A DNA stretch of 64,000 nt from Dyella_B nitratireducens (lineage in GTDB: Bacteria > Pseudomonadota > Gammaproteobacteria > Xanthomonadales > Rhodanobacteraceae), in NCBI RefSeq assembly GCF_049532905.1, contig NZ_CP064032.1, positions 3,906,001 through 3,970,000 of the forward strand. Direction: 5' to 3'. Within the stretch, counting starts at the first letter, position 1; the number at the start of each line of letters is the position of its first letter. Below the pieces are notes generated by a model. The model saw only the letters and a program-made list of their open reading frames with translations. It ran no database searches and had not been told where the DNA came from. The translations under genes were made by a program, and so were the position numbers. Below are positions 1 to 7,735 of this stretch, piece after piece.

Positions 1-174
1 GAAGTCGCTCTTGGTCGCGCCGCAATCGGGGCACGTCCAGGTATCGGGCACGTCCTCCCAACGCGTGCCGGGTTCGATACCCTCTTCCGGCAGCCCTGCA
101 GCCTCGTCGTAGATGAAGCCGCAGACTACGCACATCCATTTGCGCAAGGTGGTTTCGGTGGAAATTTGGTTCAT
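1..174 (-). CDS. Rubredoxin (3' end outside window)
   Basis: Small iron-sulfur electron carrier; a single Fe is held by four cysteines. Reading from the ATG at 174 gives a protein that begins MNQISTETTLRKWMCVVCGF and later carries CPDCG, the two Cys-x2-Cys knuckles that define rubredoxins, with the acidic GIEPGTRWEDVPDTW stretch between them. The coding sequence is still open at base 1, so the last few residues are missing. It is divergent from hemL with about 210 bp between the two starts; a rubredoxin beside hemL is a familiar Xanthomonadales arrangement. The electron partner cannot be told from sequence. Confidence 0.93.
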   Translation of the reverse strand, partial: MNQISTETTLRKWMCVVCGFIYDEAAGLPEEGIEPGTRWEDVPDTWTCPDCGATKSDF

Positions 175-384
175 GGAGACTCGCAAGATCAGAGTGAATA
201 GCACATTCTCGCAACTCCTCCGGCGATGCGAAAGCGGTCGCACAGGTCTTTACGGGGTGTTTCGGACATAGCGTCACACCTTGTCCTCGCGGCTGGCAGT
301 CGACGGACATCGCCCGGAAAATAACGCACCCCGACCGCGATCCTGATGTCGCGGACCGACCCTCATCTGAATCGAGTCGTTGCC

Positions 385-1668
385 ATGACCAACCATGACC
401 TATTCCAGCGCGCCCTGAAGCTCTTGCCCGGCGGCGTGAACTCCCCGGTACGCGCCTTCAAGTCCGTTGGCGGTGAACCCTTTTTCACCGCGCGCGCAGA
501 CGGTGCTTATTTATGGGACGTGGAAGGTAAGCGTTACATCGACTACGTCGGTTCGTGGGGACCGATGATCGTGGGTCATAACCATCCGAAGGTGCGCGAA
601 GCAGTCGAACGCGCCGTGCGGGACGGCTTGTCATTCGGCACGCCTTGCCCAGCCGAAGTCGTGATGGCGGAGACCCTTACGCGCCTAGTGCCATCGATGG
701 ACATGGTGCGCATGGTCAACTCCGGCACCGAGGCGACGATGTCGGCCATCCGCCTGGCACGTGGGGCTACGGGGCGCAACAAGATCGTGAAGTTCGAAGG
801 CTGCTATCACGGGCATAGCGACAGCTTCCTGGTGAAAGCCGGCTCCGGTGCGTTGACGTTCGGCGTACCCACCTCGCCCGGCGTGCCAGCGGCGAATGCC
901 GATCTCACCCTGACCCTGCCTTACAACGACCTGCAGGCGGCGCAAGCGTTATTTGCGGAACACGGCCGCGATATCGCCGGCCTGATCATTGAGCCAGTCG
1001 CCGGCAATATGAATTGCATTCCGCCGCAGCAAGGCTATCTGGAAGGTTTGCGCGAACTCTGCACGCACCATGGCGCGCTGCTAATCTTCGACGAAGTGAT
1101 GACCGGCTTCCGCGTCGCGCTTGGCGGAGCACAGGCACTCTATGGGATCGAGCCCGACCTCTCTACGTTCGGCAAGATTATCGGCGGCGGCATGCCAGTG
1201 GGCGCCTACGGCGGACGCCGAGATCTGATGGAACAGATTGCACCAGCTGGCCCGATCTACCAAGCTGGCACCCTAAGTGGAAACCCGGTTGCGATGGCCG
1301 CCGGCCTGGCCATGCTGGAGCTGGTGCAAGAACCGGGTTTCTACGACACGCTGGCTGCACGTACGCGCCTGCTGACCGACGGCTTGCAAGCGGTAGCCGA
1401 TGGTGAAGGCGTTCCATTCAGTACCAACCGGGTGGGCGGCATGTTCGGACTGTTCTTCACGCACGAAAAAGTGAGCAGCTACGCACATGCCACCGCGGCC
1501 GACGCGGCGATGTTCAATCGCTTCTTCCAAGGCATGCTCGAGCATGGCGTGTTCCTCGCCCCCAGCGCCTTTGAAGCCGGCTTCCTTTCTTCCGCGCACA
1601 GCGATGAAGACATTGCCGCCACCTTGGATGCGGCGCGCATCGCCATGCGGCTGGCACGCGCAGGCTGA
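385..1668 (+). CDS. hemL: Glutamate-1-semialdehyde 2,1-aminomutase
   Basis: Cytosolic PLP enzyme that converts glutamate-1-semialdehyde to 5-aminolevulinate, the last C5-pathway step before porphobilinogen. The product from the ATG at 385 is 427 aa, the normal family length. Family hallmarks are the N-terminal LLPGGVNSPVRAF segment, the cofactor-loop NSGTEATMSAIRLARG, the Asp of LLIFDEVMTGFR, and the Schiff-base lysine in STFGKIIGGGMPVG (about Lys264). An ATG 39 bp upstream in the same frame would add 13 residues that do not resemble the family start, so it was not chosen. Five bases separate the stop from the downstream channel gene, so the two may be cotranscribed. Confidence 0.97.
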   Translation: MTNHDLFQRALKLLPGGVNSPVRAFKSVGGEPFFTARADGAYLWDVEGKRYIDYVGSWGPMIVGHNHPKVREAVERAVRDGLSFGTPCPAEVVMAETLTRLVPSMDMVRMVNSGTEATMSAIRLARGATGRNKIVKFEGCYHGHSDSFLVKAGSGALTFGVPTSPGVPAANADLTLTLPYNDLQAAQALFAEHGRDIAGLIIEPVAGNMNCIPPQQGYLEGLRELCTHHGALLIFDEVMTGFRVALGGAQALYGIEPDLSTFGKIIGGGMPVGAYGGRRDLMEQIAPAGPIYQAGTLSGNPVAMAAGLAMLELVQEPGFYDTLAARTRLLTDGLQAVADGEGVPFSTNRVGGMFGLFFTHEKVSSYAHATAADAAMFNRFFQGMLEHGVFLAPSAFEAGFLSSAHSDEDIAATLDAARIAMRLARAG

Positions 1669-1673
1669 TCATC

Positions 1674-2534
1674 ATGCATGGACGCTCGCCGTTTGCCGAT
1701 CAATTTGGCCCCGCCCTGCAAGGGGGATGGCGAGCCCGCTGGTTCCACATCATCTTTGGCCATGACGATGCGGCAGGGCGGCGCTTTGATGTACTACTGA
1801 TCATCGCCATCCTGGGTAGCATCGCGGTGGCGATATTCGATACCGTCGCGCAGGCCCATGTACGTTACGGCACGATCTTCTATGCGTTGGAGTGGGCCTT
1901 CACCCTGCTTTTCACGCTCGAATACGCGATGCGCATCATGGTGGTCGCCCGCCCGTGGCGCTACATGCGCAGCTTCTTCGGCATGGTCGACCTACTGGCC
2001 GTGCTGCCGACGTGGATCAGCTTGATCGCGGCAGGCAGCCAATATCTGCTAGTGGTGCGCGCACTGCGTATCCTACGTATCTTCCGGATCCTCAAGCTCA
2101 CGCGCTACGTGGGCGAGGCAGACATGCTGTGGTACACGCTGTTGCGTGCACGCCGGAAGGTACTGGTGTTCTTCAGCGCCATTCTTACCCTGGTGCTGAT
2201 CTTCGGCGCGCTGATGTATCTGATCGAAGGGCCGGAAGACGGCTTCACCTCGATCCCCACCTCCATGTATTGGGCGATCGTCACCATGACCACCGTCGGT
2301 TTTGGCGACATCACGCCAAAAACGGCCCTGGGTAAATTGCTGACGTCGCTAATTATCCTGATCGGCTACAGCATCATCGCCGTGCCCACGGGCATCTTTA
2401 CCGCGGAGCTGGCTGCCAGCATGCGCGCACGCCGCAAACATGTGCCGTGCCCGCACTGCGGGCAGATCGATCATGAAGGCGATGCGTCCTATTGCCGGCT
2501 ATGCGGCACACCGCTGGTTGAGAATGAGGATTGA
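1674..2534 (+). CDS. Voltage-gated-type potassium channel with C-terminal zinc ribbon
   Basis: Six-transmembrane inner-membrane ion channel of 286 aa. Membrane segments S1-S6 occupy roughly residues 40-245. S4 is a regularly spaced arginine helix (VVRALRILRIFRILKL), the voltage-sensor signature. The pore loop carries TMTTVGFGD (about residues 204-212), the K+ selectivity filter. After S6 the protein ends not in a KTN/RCK domain but in a short tail with CPHCGQ and CRLCG, four cysteines spaced like a zinc ribbon. It lies 5 bp behind hemL. The family assignment is firm; ion selectivity and the role of the metal-binding tail are inferred. Confidence 0.9.
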   Translation: MHGRSPFADQFGPALQGGWRARWFHIIFGHDDAAGRRFDVLLIIAILGSIAVAIFDTVAQAHVRYGTIFYALEWAFTLLFTLEYAMRIMVVARPWRYMRSFFGMVDLLAVLPTWISLIAAGSQYLLVVRALRILRIFRILKLTRYVGEADMLWYTLLRARRKVLVFFSAILTLVLIFGALMYLIEGPEDGFTSIPTSMYWAIVTMTTVGFGDITPKTALGKLLTSLIILIGYSIIAVPTGIFTAELAASMRARRKHVPCPHCGQIDHEGDASYCRLCGTPLVENED

Positions 2535-2592
2535 AGAACGGGGAATGGGAAAACGCACGCTACATTGCGACGCCAGGTCTCCCCACCTTGAT

Positions 2593-3012
2593 TCACCAGC
2601 TTCCCACATTAGGCATCGATGCCCATGGCTCTCGCGGCGGCAAATGTCCGTCCTGCAGTAGCTCGATCGAAATCAGATCCGGCGAACGCACAAACGCCAT
2701 ATGTCCGTCTCGCGGCGGACGACTGATAGTGTAGCCCATCGACTGTAGATGCTCGCATGCCGCATAGATGTCTTGGACCTGGAACGCAAGGTGGCCGAAG
2801 TTGCGAGCCGAACCGTAATCCTCTTCGGAACTCCAGTTATGGGTCAGCTCGACTTCCGATTCAGGACTTTCTGGCGCAGCGAGGTAAACCAGCGTGAATT
2901 TGCCTTGCGGCACATCCACGCGACGCACTTCTTTCAGCCCCAGCCCTTCGCAGTAGAAACGGAGCGAAGCATCCAGATTGCGTACGCGAACCATGCTGTG
3001 CAGATATTTCAT
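2593..3012 (-). CDS. gloA: Lactoylglutathione lyase (glyoxalase I), VOC family
   Basis: Detoxifies methylglyoxal by isomerising its glutathione hemithioacetal to S-lactoylglutathione. The 139-aa protein matches the single-domain bacterial GloA fold: MKYLHSMVRVRNLDASLRFY at the start, then ELTHNW, FGHLAFQV and ISIELL. These supply the expected metal ligands His5, the Glu of ELTHNW, the His of FGHLAF and the Glu of SIELL. It is 33 bp downstream of argD on the same strand, so the two may share a transcript. The start is an ATG that aligns with the family N-terminus. Confidence 0.92.
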   Translation of the reverse strand: MKYLHSMVRVRNLDASLRFYCEGLGLKEVRRVDVPQGKFTLVYLAAPESPESEVELTHNWSSEEDYGSARNFGHLAFQVQDIYAACEHLQSMGYTISRPPRDGHMAFVRSPDLISIELLQDGHLPPREPWASMPNVGSW

Positions 3013-3045
3013 CGTGATGCTTCCTGAGTCATCGGATTGCCCAAA

Positions 3046-4284
3046 CTATTTCGCCACGACAGCACGCAGGGCGTTGTGCAGACGTGACAGGCCCTCGGAC
3101 AACTCTTCATCGCTGATGTTCAGCGGTGGCACGAAACGCAGCACGTCCGGGCCCGCCTGCAGCACCAACAGACCGTGCGACGCGGCCACATCGAGCACCT
3201 CGCCCGCTTTACCGCGATAGGCCTCGGTCAACACGGCCCCCAGCATCAGACCACGTCCACGCACTTCGGAAAACACGCCTAGCTCCGAGCCAATCGCACT
3301 CAACGCCTCCTGCAGCTTGGCGGATTGACGCCGCACATTCGCCAGCAATTCCGGCGACGACAGCTTGCGCAGCGCTGCGCGCGCGACAGCGGCAGCCATG
3401 GGATTGCCACCGAATGTGGTCCCGTGGGCACCAAACTGCATCACTTGCGCCACCTTCGATCCGGCAAGCATGGCGCCAATCGGGAAGCCGCAGCCCAAAG
3501 CCTTGGCGAGCGTCACGATATCCGGCGTCACACCATCCTGCACGTGTGCAAACAGCGTACCGGTACGCCCCATGCCGCATTGGATTTCGTCCAGCACCAG
3601 CAGCGCATCGTGTGCATCGCACAGTTCACGGACGCGCTTGATGAAACCAGGCGCTGCAGGCAGCACGCCGCCCTCGCCCTGCACCGGTTCGAGCATGACG
3701 GCAGCAACATCGCCAAGCGCAAAGGCTGCTTCGAGCGCAGCGATATCGTTGAACTCCAGATAGCGGAAACCACCCGGAAGCGGCTCATAACCTTCCTGGT
3801 ATTTCGGCTGCGCGGTGGCCGTGACCGTGGCCAAGGTACGGCCATGGAATGAACCGCGGAACGTGATGATCACCCGCTGCTCCGGCGCCCGGCCCTGCGC
3901 CGCGGCCCACTTGCGCACCAGCTTGATCGCCGCTTCGTTCGCTTCAGCCCCGGAGTTGCAGAGAAACACGCGCTCGGCAAAACCCGATGCTTCCACCAAC
4001 TCCTGCGCCAGGTGCAACGGCGGTTCGGTGTAGAACACGTTGCTGCTATGCCAGAGCTTGTGCGCCTGCGCCGTCAAGGCAGCCAGCAGATCGGGATCCT
4101 GATGTCCCAATGCATTCACCGCTATGCCGGCGCCGAAATCGATGTAGTCGCGCTGCTCGGTATCCCACACGCGTGCGCCCTGTCCTCGGTCGAGCACCAG
4201 CTCGCGCGGCTTATAGATGGGTAACCAGTAACGCTTGCCAAGATCGACGAGGGACGACACCGAAGACTCCTGTGTTAAATACAT
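3046..4284 (-). CDS. argD: Acetylornithine/succinyldiaminopimelate-type aminotransferase
   Basis: Class III PLP aminotransferase of 412 aa. Acetylornithine transaminase makes N-acetylornithine in arginine synthesis and can also serve the lysine pathway. Seen: NSGAEANEAAIKLVRKW cofactor loop, RGSFHGRTLAT, LEPVQGEGGV, VLDEIQCGMGRTG and the PLP lysine in TLAKALGCGFPIGA (about Lys261). The start chosen (MYLTQESSVSSL) matches the family length; an upstream start would add 11 residues that look unlike the family. The substrate assignment rests on overall similarity; a related omega-aminotransferase cannot be fully excluded. No other arg genes are adjacent. Confidence 0.87.
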   Translation of the reverse strand: MYLTQESSVSSLVDLGKRYWLPIYKPRELVLDRGQGARVWDTEQRDYIDFGAGIAVNALGHQDPDLLAALTAQAHKLWHSSNVFYTEPPLHLAQELVEASGFAERVFLCNSGAEANEAAIKLVRKWAAAQGRAPEQRVIITFRGSFHGRTLATVTATAQPKYQEGYEPLPGGFRYLEFNDIAALEAAFALGDVAAVMLEPVQGEGGVLPAAPGFIKRVRELCDAHDALLVLDEIQCGMGRTGTLFAHVQDGVTPDIVTLAKALGCGFPIGAMLAGSKVAQVMQFGAHGTTFGGNPMAAAVARAALRKLSSPELLANVRRQSAKLQEALSAIGSELGVFSEVRGRGLMLGAVLTEAYRGKAGEVLDVAASHGLLVLQAGPDVLRFVPPLNISDEELSEGLSRLHNALRAVVAK

Positions 4285-4623
4285 ACATGGTCCTTGGCCT
4301 GGCCATAGCCACGCCAATCGGACGGAAACGTTGCGAAATAGGGAAAAGCCATCCTAGCAGCAAGCATCCCTGGCCAACATACGCCGGCGTTGTCCAACGC
4401 GACGCGACCTGTATCAGAACCGTTACATCTGCTGAAAATCGCTTCGCAGCACCATCCATCACGATGCAAGCGTCAGACCGACTGTAACAGCCCTGCACAC
4501 GCGGGCCACTGTCCGATTCTGCGAATTCGCTCGCCAAACCTTCATTTCTCAGGGCTTTTTGTTGCTGGCACGAGACTTGCCCTTAGTCCATCAAAGGGGG
4601 ACTTAGAAAGGAGAGGCTCACTC
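4285..4623. other. 339-bp intergenic region upstream of argD and of the Asn-rich gene
   Basis: Non-coding stretch between divergent genes. It contains the sigma-54 promoter described separately at its right end and must also contain the argD promoter. A loosely inverted pair GTTACA (4422-4427) / TGTAAC (4483-4488) lies 80-140 bp upstream of the sigma-54 site, the usual distance for an enhancer-binding-protein site, but six-base arms are too weak to call as an operator. Nothing else was recognised. Confidence 0.5.
4566..4580 (+). promoter_or_regulatory. Sigma-54 (RpoN) -24/-12 promoter
   Basis: The sequence TGGCACG-AGAC-TTGC matches the sigma-54 consensus TGGCACG-N4-TTGC(A/T) at every fixed base, with the invariant GG and GC exactly ten bases apart (GG 4567-4568, GC 4579-4580). 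Transcription would be expected to begin about 12 bases further on, near 4592, giving a short leader before the AAAGGAG ribosome-binding site and the ATG at 4624. A sigma-54 activator is encoded 0.7 kb away, which supports the call. Confidence 0.88.
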
Positions 4624-5004
4624 ATGGACACATGCCAGCATTCACATCGCCACGTGGAAATCCGCGCGGCACTCGCCTATGCGGGATTGCTGGGCATGCT
4701 GCTTTCCTCACTGTGCTTCGCCGACGGCGCCCGCATCAAACAGTTGAGTCAGCTCTCGGCAGCCACCGCGAGCAATATAAATTGCACCGTAGCAACGTCA
4801 GCCCTCGACCAGAAATGGTCCGGCAACCGTGACAACGATCCTGGCAAGTTGGGTTGGTGCAGCGACCCGGTCAACGCCAGTAACAACAGCAGCTTGTCGG
4901 GTCATGTGCTCGCCAATGCAAGCAGCAACGTCGGCCTGAACCAGACAGCGGGTACGGGAAATATGCAGAGCGATAGCCTCGCCATGGGTGTTTCTAACCC
5001 GTAA
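4624..5004 (+). CDS. Small secreted Asn/Ser-rich protein, Fap/adhesin-like
   Basis: 126-aa product with a long N-terminal signal peptide (hydrophobic core AALAYAGLLGMLLSSLCF, cleavage likely around residues 35-38). The mature part is low in charge and rich in Asn, Ser, Thr and Gly, with two cysteines (INCTV, GWCSD) that could form a disulfide. Its last 35 residues (SSNVGLNQTAGTGNMQSDSL) resemble the NVGVN-AAG-NNQQ pattern of FapB/FapC-type functional amyloids. Start chosen by the AAAGGAGAGG ribosome-binding site at 4607-4616. Transcription from the sigma-54 promoter just upstream is strongly suggested. Export and a biofilm/adhesin role are inference; the gene is not a recognised named family. 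Confidence 0.72.
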   Translation: MDTCQHSHRHVEIRAALAYAGLLGMLLSSLCFADGARIKQLSQLSAATASNINCTVATSALDQKWSGNRDNDPGKLGWCSDPVNASNNSSLSGHVLANASSNVGLNQTAGTGNMQSDSLAMGVSNP

Positions 5005-5083
5005 TGGCGTAAAAGAATGCGCCGTCGCAAGACGGCAATGAGGGCGGTAACCCGGCGACATGCCGCCGGGCACCATGTGGAAG

Positions 5084-5112
5084 CCCCCGGCTCGTCCCCT
5101 GCGAGCCGGGGG
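5084..5112 (+). terminator. Strong hairpin downstream of the Asn-rich gene
   Basis: CCCCCGGCTCG and CGAGCCGGGGG form a perfect 11-bp stem with a 7-base loop, followed by TCTTCCCTT. The stem is terminator-like but the tail is only partly T-rich, so it may attenuate transcription or stabilise the 3' end rather than terminate fully. Confidence 0.5.
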
Positions 5113-5270
5113 TCTTCCCTTGATCGCGTCGAACTGACGCTCGATGGATTACTGGCGTTGAATTCACACACCACCTTCGTGACGGTGCCGGGCATGAGCA
5201 TGACACCGGACACACCGGCTTTCACCTCAACCTTCAAGGTGCGATATATGTTCCAGTGGTGACAAGCCAC

Positions 5271-5302
5271 GCCCCTCTCACTGCGGAAGAGGGGCTCTTT
5301 TT
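5271..5302 (+). terminator. Rho-independent terminator
   Basis: GCCCCTCT and AGAGGGGC (8-bp perfect stem, 9-base loop) followed by TCTTTTT. It ends the plus-strand sigma-54 transcript just before the stop codon of the convergent activator gene. Confidence 0.82.
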
Positions 5303-5309
5303 GGCTGAC

Positions 5310-6653
5310 TCAGTGCAAGTCTTCCAGCACCAGCTGATGCTTCTTGCACAACCGGTAGATCGTCACGCGCGACACCTTCAAACGCCGTGCGCACTCGCTG
5401 ATGTTGAAGCGTGTTTCGCGCAAACACGCCATCACCGCATCGCGCTCAGCCGACGTGCGCATCAGGCCAAGGCTGGAGTGCCCCGGTCGCGGCGCGACCA
5501 CCTCTTCCAGATCCAGATCTGCCACGCTGATCTGCGCACCCTCCGCCACCACTGCCGCCCGTTGCACGCGATTAAGCAGTTCGCGCACGTTGCCCGGCCA
5601 GGAGAAGTCACGCAGCGCCTTGCGTGCCAGCGCGCTGAAAGTGCGCGCATGGCAGTCGTGCTGCTTGCGGAAGCTGTCGAGGAATATCTGCGCCAGCTGC
5701 AACACATCGTCCGCACGCTCGCGCAACGCCGGCATACGCAGTCGCAACACATTGAGACGGTAATATAAATCTTCGCGGAAACGGCCTTGCGCCACTGCTT
5801 TTTCAAGATCCACGTGCGTGGCGGCGAGCACGCGCACATCCAGCTTGATCGATTGCGTGGAACCCACGCGCTCCAACGTGCCTTCCTGCAACAAACGCAA
5901 CAGGCTGATCTGCGCATCCGGCGGCAGATCGCCGACTTCATCCAGAAATACCGTGCCGCCCGCTGCCGCCTCGAAATGACCGATGCGCCGCGCATTCGCA
6001 CCCGTGAACGAACCACGCTCGTGCCCGAATAATTCCGACTGCACGAGATTGGCGGGCAGCGCACCGCAATTGATGGCCGCAAAGGGACGATCACGACGCG
6101 GCGATAATTTATGCAGTGCGCGCGCAGCCACTTCCTTGCCCGTGCCAGTTTCACCGGTGATCAGCACCGGCAGATCTACCGGCGCGTATTTGCGCAGGCT
6201 CGCCACCACCGCCATCATCGCCGCACTGTTGCCGGTAATGCCGGGTACGTCCGCATGGGCAATCACTGGTGGCGGCGCATCGCCGGCCAGCTTGCCGAGC
6301 GTTTCGATCAACCGCTGCATATCGATCGGTGCGGTAAAGAAATCGATGCTGGCGCGCAACACGCGCTCCATTTCCGGTGTCTGCACCGAGGTTTCGGTGG
6401 AAAGCAATGCCAGCCATGGAATACGCGGATGATCGGCCATCAATTTGGCCATGCTGCGCAAGCTGTCGGTATTCGACATGCGCACGTCCGCCATCGCAAC
6501 GACCGTATCGCCTCGCCGGATGCCGATGCCGCCTCCCTGCGCACTCGCATCCGCAACGCGCGTATGCCAACCCGCCTGCGCCAAACGTGCTCTTTCGACG
6601 CTCGTTGGCTCCCCGAACCACACCAAACAGCGGATCGATGTATCGCTGATCAT
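5310..6653 (-). CDS. Sigma-54-dependent activator with degenerate receiver domain (VpsR-like)
   Basis: 447-aa bacterial enhancer-binding protein. Residues 1-125 look like a receiver fold without a clear phosphoacceptor pocket, as in VpsR-type regulators. The AAA+ domain (about 137-370) has Walker A GETGTGKE (167-174), the sigma-54 contact loop written GSFTGA (214-219) instead of canonical GAFTGA, Walker B VFLDEVGDL and a WPGNVREL segment. The C-terminus is a Fis-type helix-turn-helix (NISECARRLKVSRVTIYRL). The start at MISDTSIRC was preferred over an upstream start that adds 12 atypical residues. The convergent neighbour has a matching sigma-54 promoter, so it is the most likely target. The signal is unknown. 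Confidence 0.9.
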   Translation of the reverse strand: MISDTSIRCLVWFGEPTSVERARLAQAGWHTRVADASAQGGGIGIRRGDTVVAMADVRMSNTDSLRSMAKLMADHPRIPWLALLSTETSVQTPEMERVLRASIDFFTAPIDMQRLIETLGKLAGDAPPPVIAHADVPGITGNSAAMMAVVASLRKYAPVDLPVLITGETGTGKEVAARALHKLSPRRDRPFAAINCGALPANLVQSELFGHERGSFTGANARRIGHFEAAAGGTVFLDEVGDLPPDAQISLLRLLQEGTLERVGSTQSIKLDVRVLAATHVDLEKAVAQGRFREDLYYRLNVLRLRMPALRERADDVLQLAQIFLDSFRKQHDCHARTFSALARKALRDFSWPGNVRELLNRVQRAAVVAEGAQISVADLDLEEVVAPRPGHSSLGLMRTSAERDAVMACLRETRFNISECARRLKVSRVTIYRLCKKHQLVLEDLH

Positions 6654-6904
6654 CGCAACGCCTCCCTCCAGGTGGCTGGCCCACAGCACCTGCTACGTCC
6701 CGCAGCAGGCCATCGCCCCCGCGCCCTGGCCAGCACGCGCCGAAAACTTCGACGCCGTTCACAGAATATACACCCGAATATCGCGGGTGATCACTCTTTA
6801 AGCAAACTAAATCCCCTTCCCATTACATCAATTCCGGATGGCAGGGATGCCCATCTTAAGCGCCCAATGGCGGCGACCTGATGACAGCCAAGTTCTTAAA
6901 CGCG

Positions 6905-7723
6905 TCAGTTCAAAAACAGATCGGGCAGCAACGCCGCATCAAGCTTATAGGCGTAATGGTCGAAATCGCGTATTCCTGCTTCGCGCAGGACATCCTCGTC
7001 AATCGCAAAACGCCCAGTGCATTGACGGGCAGGCTGAGTGAGCAGCACATGGGCAGCATCCGCGACGATCTCGGGACGACGGCATTGCTCGGGCTTCACG
7101 CCGTCAATCATGGCAATAGCTGCCGTAGCAATGACTGTCCTGGGCCACAGCGCATTCACGGCAATGCCGAGCGGGACGAATTCCGCGCTCATGCCGAGCA
7201 CGCACAGACTCATTCCGTATTTGGCAATGGTGTAGGCGGTATGCGGTGCGAACCATTTCGGATCGAGGTTCGGCGGCGGTGACAACATCAACACGTGCGG
7301 GTTGCTTGCCTTCTTCAAATGCGGCAAGCATGCCTGCGTCACCATGAATGTGCCGCGTGTATTGACCTGATGCATGAGATCAAAGCGCTTCATCGGCGTG
7401 CCTTCGGTACCGGCAAGCCAGATGGCGCTGGCATTGTTGATCACGATATCGATGCCGCCGAAACGTTCCACTGCTTGCGCAACGGCAGCATGCACCTCTT
7501 CCTCTTCGCGAATATCAACTTTCAGCGCCAGCGCCTTGCCGCCGGCCGCTTCTACTTCGGCCGCTGCGGTATGAATGGTGCCGGGCAGCTTAGGATTGGG
7601 CACACCGCTCTTGGCGGCGATCACGACATTGGCACCATCACGCGCGGCACGCAGTGCGATGGCAAGACCAATGCCACGCGACGCACCGGTGATGAACAAG
7701 GTTTTTCCCGCCAAGGTACTCAT
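6905..7723 (-). CDS. SDR family NAD(P)-dependent oxidoreductase (HSDL2-like)
   Basis: Classical-type short-chain dehydrogenase of 272 aa. The cofactor glycine motif TGASRGIG lies near the N-terminus, followed by NNAS, a catalytic Ser in VLMLSPPPN and the YTIAKYG Tyr-x3-Lys pair. The ALWPRT segment after the active site is typical of the HSDL2-like subgroup, suggesting a hydroxyacyl or lipid-like substrate, but the substrate cannot be assigned. The start is the ATG at 7723; an in-frame TTG four codons upstream is less likely. The upstream LON-domain gene ends 12 bp before it, so the two are probably one operon. Confidence 0.88.
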   Translation of the reverse strand: MSTLAGKTLFITGASRGIGLAIALRAARDGANVVIAAKSGVPNPKLPGTIHTAAAEVEAAGGKALALKVDIREEEEVHAAVAQAVERFGGIDIVINNASAIWLAGTEGTPMKRFDLMHQVNTRGTFMVTQACLPHLKKASNPHVLMLSPPPNLDPKWFAPHTAYTIAKYGMSLCVLGMSAEFVPLGIAVNALWPRTVIATAAIAMIDGVKPEQCRRPEIVADAAHVLLTQPARQCTGRFAIDEDVLREAGIRDFDHYAYKLDAALLPDLFLN

Positions 7724-7735
7724 AGGGACGCTCAA

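Larger units (their letters stand above)
5005..5309. other. 305-bp non-genic stretch with coding-like remnant
   Basis: Between the Asn-rich gene and the convergent sigma-54 activator gene. The first ~110 bases hold two GC-rich hairpins. Bases 5128-5262 stay open in the same frame as the upstream gene and translate into a protein-like stretch (LTLDGLLALNSHTTFVTV ... VRYMFQW, then stop) that lacks any convincing start or ribosome-binding site. The alternating hydrophobic pattern and terminal Trp resemble the last strand of an outer-membrane beta-barrel. Best read as the 3' remnant of a lost gene, or as untranslated sequence. Confidence 0.4.

Noticed and set aside
5017..5262. 81-codon frame starting MRRRKTAMRAV after the Asn-rich gene, considered as a gene
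   Set aside because: The first half is made of hairpin sequence and lacks a ribosome-binding site; kept only as a remnant observation.
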